Shown here piece by piece: positions 4,720 to 7,153 of a DNA stretch of 7,153 bases. The notes beneath the pieces were generated by a model. The model was not told the DNA's origin. It was given only the letters and a program-made list of their open reading frames with translations, and made no database searches. The translations under genes were made by a program, and so were the position numbers. Origin of the DNA: Paludibacter sp. UBA5753 (lineage in GTDB: Bacteria; Bacteroidota; Bacteroidia; Bacteroidales; Paludibacteraceae); contig DIFH01000058.1 in NCBI GenBank assembly GCA_002427615.1, positions 1 through 7,153 on the forward strand, in the 5' to 3' direction. Each line of letters begins with the position of its first letter. Position 1 is the stretch's first letter.

Positions 4720-6747
4720 GTGTTTAAAAAATTTCATTCATGTTTTCATTTATTCGGTACTGTGCTGTTGCTGCATGCATTGTTGTTTTGTTCTGCGGCA
4801 TATTCCCAGGAGCAAAAAACCGACACGCTGCGTAGCCGTATCCTCCGGGAAGTGGTTGTTACCGGCAGGCAACTGCAAATCGCACGTGCGTCGTTACCCG
4901 AACAAATAAAAACAACAAAAGAAATCATGGCGCTCAATGCCGCCAATGTAGCCGATGTGGCCCAATATTTCTCAGGTGTAACGGTGAAGGATTATGGCGG
5001 CATCGGTGGTATGAAAACCGTTTCGCTCCGCGGCATGGGGGCACAACATACCGGAATTTGTTACGATGGTTTGATGTTGAGCGATATACAATCGGGCGAA
5101 GTTGATTTGGGACGATTCTCTATTGACAATATTTCCGAGATTGCGTTGAATAACGGTCAACCCAACGACATTTTTCAATCTGCCCGCCTGTTTGCCTCTG
5201 CGGGGATATTAAGTTTTAAGACAAAATTACCAGATAATACCGAAAATCATAAGTTGAGCGGCAAAGCTACCGCCAAAACAGGTTCATTCGGGCTATCGGA
5301 GGCAGGGATTTTTCTTATGCAAAATATCAGCAAAAAATGGGCGTATAATTTCTCGACCGATGCCAGTGTTGCCGATGGAAAGTATCAATTTATTCAACAT
5401 TATGGGACGTCGGATAATCTATCTGAAATATTGACTCGCGAAAACGGCGATATTCAATCTATTCGTTCGGAAGTAAATATTCGGTATCGTCTTCGTGAAA
5501 AGGAAAACCTTACCCTGAAATCGAACTACTTCCGGTCGGAACGCGGATTGCCAGGTGCAGTTACCTGGTATAACTCGTATAGCAAAGAACGTTTAGGAGA
5601 TAAGGTTTTTTTCGCCCAAATCCATTACGAAAACCGCATATCGGACAAACTTCAGTATCAATCGTTTGCCAAATTCAATAGCGCACGCAACCAATACAGG
5701 GATTTGAACGACGGATATGAAAACGGAATACTGGAAGAAAAATTTTCCCAGAAAGAATATTACCTGTCTTCCGGCCTGCGTTATCTTCATTTTGATCAAC
5801 TGCAACTTTCTGCATCTGCCGATTGGTGGTACAACGATTTGCTGATTGAATCGACCATGCCTTTCGAGACTTTCCCTTATCCTACCCGTCATACAGGTCT
5901 GATTAACCTGGCAACTAAATATATTACCGAACGGTTTACCTTGGGCGCAAATGTACTTTACACCTTGACGCGCGAGCAAGTTCGTACCGGAGCGGCTTCG
6001 CCCGACAGGAATAAACTCTCGCCAACCGTCAGTTTATCGTATAAAATACTGGAAGATAGGGAACTCAGGATACGTGCGTTTTACAAAAACATTTTTCGTG
6101 TCCCTACTTTCAACGAATTATATTATCAGAGTCTGGGAAATCACAACCTCCGTCCCGAAAATGCAAACCAGTTCAATATCGGCTTCACCTGGATAGAAAC
6201 TGAAATTCCATTTTTACCGGAATTGGAATGCAGCGTGGACGGATACAGCAACCATGTAACCGATAAAATTGTAGCTACTCCCCGCGATTTATTCCACTGG
6301 AGCATGAGCAATAAAGGTGAAGTAGATATTCAAGGACTGGACGCAAACCTCAAAATTGGTATTCCTGTCAAAGAGTCCGGTAAACTGACAGTTACAATCA
6401 ACTGCAGCTATCAGAGAGCCACCGATGTAACTGTCGGGAGCGCCAATTACGGCGAGCAAATTCCTTATACTCCTTTTTATTCCGGTTCGGGCTCCGCTTC
6501 GTACCTGCACGGGATATGGGAAGGCGGTTATAACCTGGTTTTCTCCGGGAAACGCTGGTACGGGCAGAATACGGTTGATACTAAGATTGATGCATACAGG
6601 ACACATTCAATATTTGCAGCTGCACACTACAAAACCTGGAAGCTGACCGGAGAAATTATCAATATTTTAAACAAGCAATATGAAATCATTAAATTCTATC
6701 CCATGCCACGCAGGAATTTCAGACTGACATTGTCAAAATATTTTTAA
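4720..6747 (+). CDS. btuB: BtuB-type TonB-dependent outer-membrane cobalamin receptor
   Basis: 675 residues starting at GTG 4720; a TAG at 4708-4710 closes the frame upstream and no suitable ATG follows, so GTG is the only sensible start. The N terminus MFKKFHSCFHLFG plus a hydrophobic run ending SAAYS|QE is a signal peptide, with likely cleavage after residue 29. EVVVTG at 44-49 is a TonB-box-like segment. The plug domain covers about 60-165 and includes VSLRGMGAQHTGICYDG (101-117). The rest is a beta-barrel ending in aromatic SKYF, the usual outer-membrane C-terminal signature. It lacks the N-terminal carboxypeptidase-regulatory-like domain of SusC proteins, so it is a classical vitamin or siderophore-type receptor. 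The B12 riboswitch upstream and the BtuG-like gene 29 bases downstream point to cobamides as substrate. Expression should be repressed by cobalamin. Family is certain; substrate rests on context. Confidence 0.93.
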   Translation: MFKKFHSCFHLFGTVLLLHALLFCSAAYSQEQKTDTLRSRILREVVVTGRQLQIARASLPEQIKTTKEIMALNAANVADVAQYFSGVTVKDYGGIGGMKTVSLRGMGAQHTGICYDGLMLSDIQSGEVDLGRFSIDNISEIALNNGQPNDIFQSARLFASAGILSFKTKLPDNTENHKLSGKATAKTGSFGLSEAGIFLMQNISKKWAYNFSTDASVADGKYQFIQHYGTSDNLSEILTRENGDIQSIRSEVNIRYRLREKENLTLKSNYFRSERGLPGAVTWYNSYSKERLGDKVFFAQIHYENRISDKLQYQSFAKFNSARNQYRDLNDGYENGILEEKFSQKEYYLSSGLRYLHFDQLQLSASADWWYNDLLIESTMPFETFPYPTRHTGLINLATKYITERFTLGANVLYTLTREQVRTGAASPDRNKLSPTVSLSYKILEDRELRIRAFYKNIFRVPTFNELYYQSLGNHNLRPENANQFNIGFTWIETEIPFLPELECSVDGYSNHVTDKIVATPRDLFHWSMSNKGEVDIQGLDANLKIGIPVKESGKLTVTINCSYQRATDVTVGSANYGEQIPYTPFYSGSGSASYLHGIWEGGYNLVFSGKRWYGQNTVDTKIDAYRTHSIFAAAHYKTWKLTGEIINILNKQYEIIKFYPMPRRNFRLTLSKYF

Positions 6748-6776
6748 ACAAACAAATTATATATTTAATCCATTTT

Positions 6777-7153
6777 ATGAAAACAAACAAATTTTTTCTC
6801 GCTTTTTTATTGGCAACATCGACTGCCGGCTTATTTACTTCGTGCGATCCTGCCGATGAACAACAAACAAATCCCGAAATCAGCACCGGATTATTCATTC
6901 TTAATCAGGGACAGTATGGATATAATAATGCCTCGCTTACCTATTACGGTTTCTCGGACAGCACAGCTACCGCCGATGCATTTACAGCAAAAAACAACCG
7001 TGGGTTGGGCGATTCAGGTCAGGACATTATAAAATACGGTTCGAGAATCTATATCTGCGTGTATAAATCGAGCCTGATTGAGGTGATTGATGCCCAAACG
7101 GGTATTTCGCAAAAATCGATAGTCATGCTTAACGAATCGGGAAACCCGAGTTT
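6777..7153 (+). CDS. btuG: 5' part of a BtuG-like surface lipoprotein (cobamide-binding beta-propeller)
   Basis: The frame opens at ATG 6777 and runs off the window: 125 complete residues. MKTNKFFLAFLLATSTAG then LFTSC is a lipoprotein signal peptide, with the acylated cysteine at residue 23. The following DPADE is acidic, in keeping with the surface-export signal of Bacteroidota lipoproteins. The mature part starts with STGLFILNQGQYGYNNASLTYY and continues IIKYGSRIYICVYKSSLIEVIDAQTG, the spacing and style of YncE-like / DUF5074 beta-propeller blades. BtuG of Bacteroides is such a lipoprotein; it binds cobamides very tightly at the cell surface and caps BtuB. Position directly after btuB, 29 bases on with no terminator or promoter, supports the same role here. 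Only the first one or two blades are visible, so the assignment rests on the lipoprotein signal, the start of the mature sequence and the operon. Confidence 0.75.
   Translation, partial: MKTNKFFLAFLLATSTAGLFTSCDPADEQQTNPEISTGLFILNQGQYGYNNASLTYYGFSDSTATADAFTAKNNRGLGDSGQDIIKYGSRIYICVYKSSLIEVIDAQTGISQKSIVMLNESGNPS

Noticed and set aside
4225..4727. Several overlapping plus-strand open frames of 61-157 codons between corA and btuB
   Set aside because: They run through the terminator and the cobalamin riboswitch, whose conserved bases explain the sequence; the translations are low-complexity or basic with no family resemblance.
5593..5979. Minus-strand open frame of 128 codons inside btuB
   Set aside because: It is antisense to the barrel region of a clear TonB-dependent receptor gene and has no promoter or recognisable motif; likewise the smaller antisense frames in ksgA, corA and btuB.
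4720..6747. Possible SusC-type receptor with SusD-like partner
   Set aside because: The receptor has no N-terminal carboxypeptidase-regulatory-like domain, is much shorter than SusC proteins, and the following lipoprotein begins like a beta-propeller protein rather than a helical SusD.

Overview
The window looks like chromosomal DNA from a member of the Bacteroidota, most likely order Bacteroidales. The evidence is TAnnTTTG-type -7 promoter elements, mostly weak or absent Shine-Dalgarno sequences, a riboswitch-controlled TonB-dependent receptor followed by a surface-type lipoprotein with an acidic stretch after its lipid-bearing cysteine, and the style of the proteins. The genus cannot be fixed from the sequence alone.

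Layout. Positions 1-480 (+) hold the 3' end of an unrecognised beta-rich protein. Facing it is a two-gene minus-strand unit, transcribed from 2045 down to 519: a GtrA-family membrane protein (1539-2045) and then a flippase-like / LPG-synthase-transmembrane-type integral membrane protein (519-1502). A 291-base divergent region (2046-2336) carries promoter-like elements on both strands, an 18-bp near-palindrome and a short tandem repeat. Reading right from it are ksgA (16S rRNA dimethyladenosine transferase, 2337-3119) and a CorA-type divalent cation transporter (3268-4215). The 148 bases between those two can fold into several hairpins, and the pair ends in a strong intrinsic terminator (4239-4272).

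The right half is a vitamin B12 uptake operon. A promoter ending at 4371 directly abuts a cobalamin riboswitch (4377-4591). After a leader with a hairpin next to the start codon comes a 675-residue BtuB-type TonB-dependent receptor (4720-6747, GTG start). Twenty-nine bases later begins a lipoprotein (6777 to the window edge) that resembles BtuG, the surface cobamide-binding beta-propeller that works with BtuB in Bacteroides. Together they form a B12-repressed capture-and-import module: the lipoprotein binds the cobamide at the cell surface, the receptor moves it across the outer membrane using TonB energy, and the riboswitch shuts off expression when the vitamin is plentiful.

The system itself is known. 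The less ordinary points are in the RNA: a C/G-rich, repeat-like arm inside the riboswitch, a possible contact between riboswitch loop L5 and the bases just upstream of the GTG start, and a structured leader in front of the CorA-type gene. I found no mobile element, tRNA, rRNA or CRISPR array.
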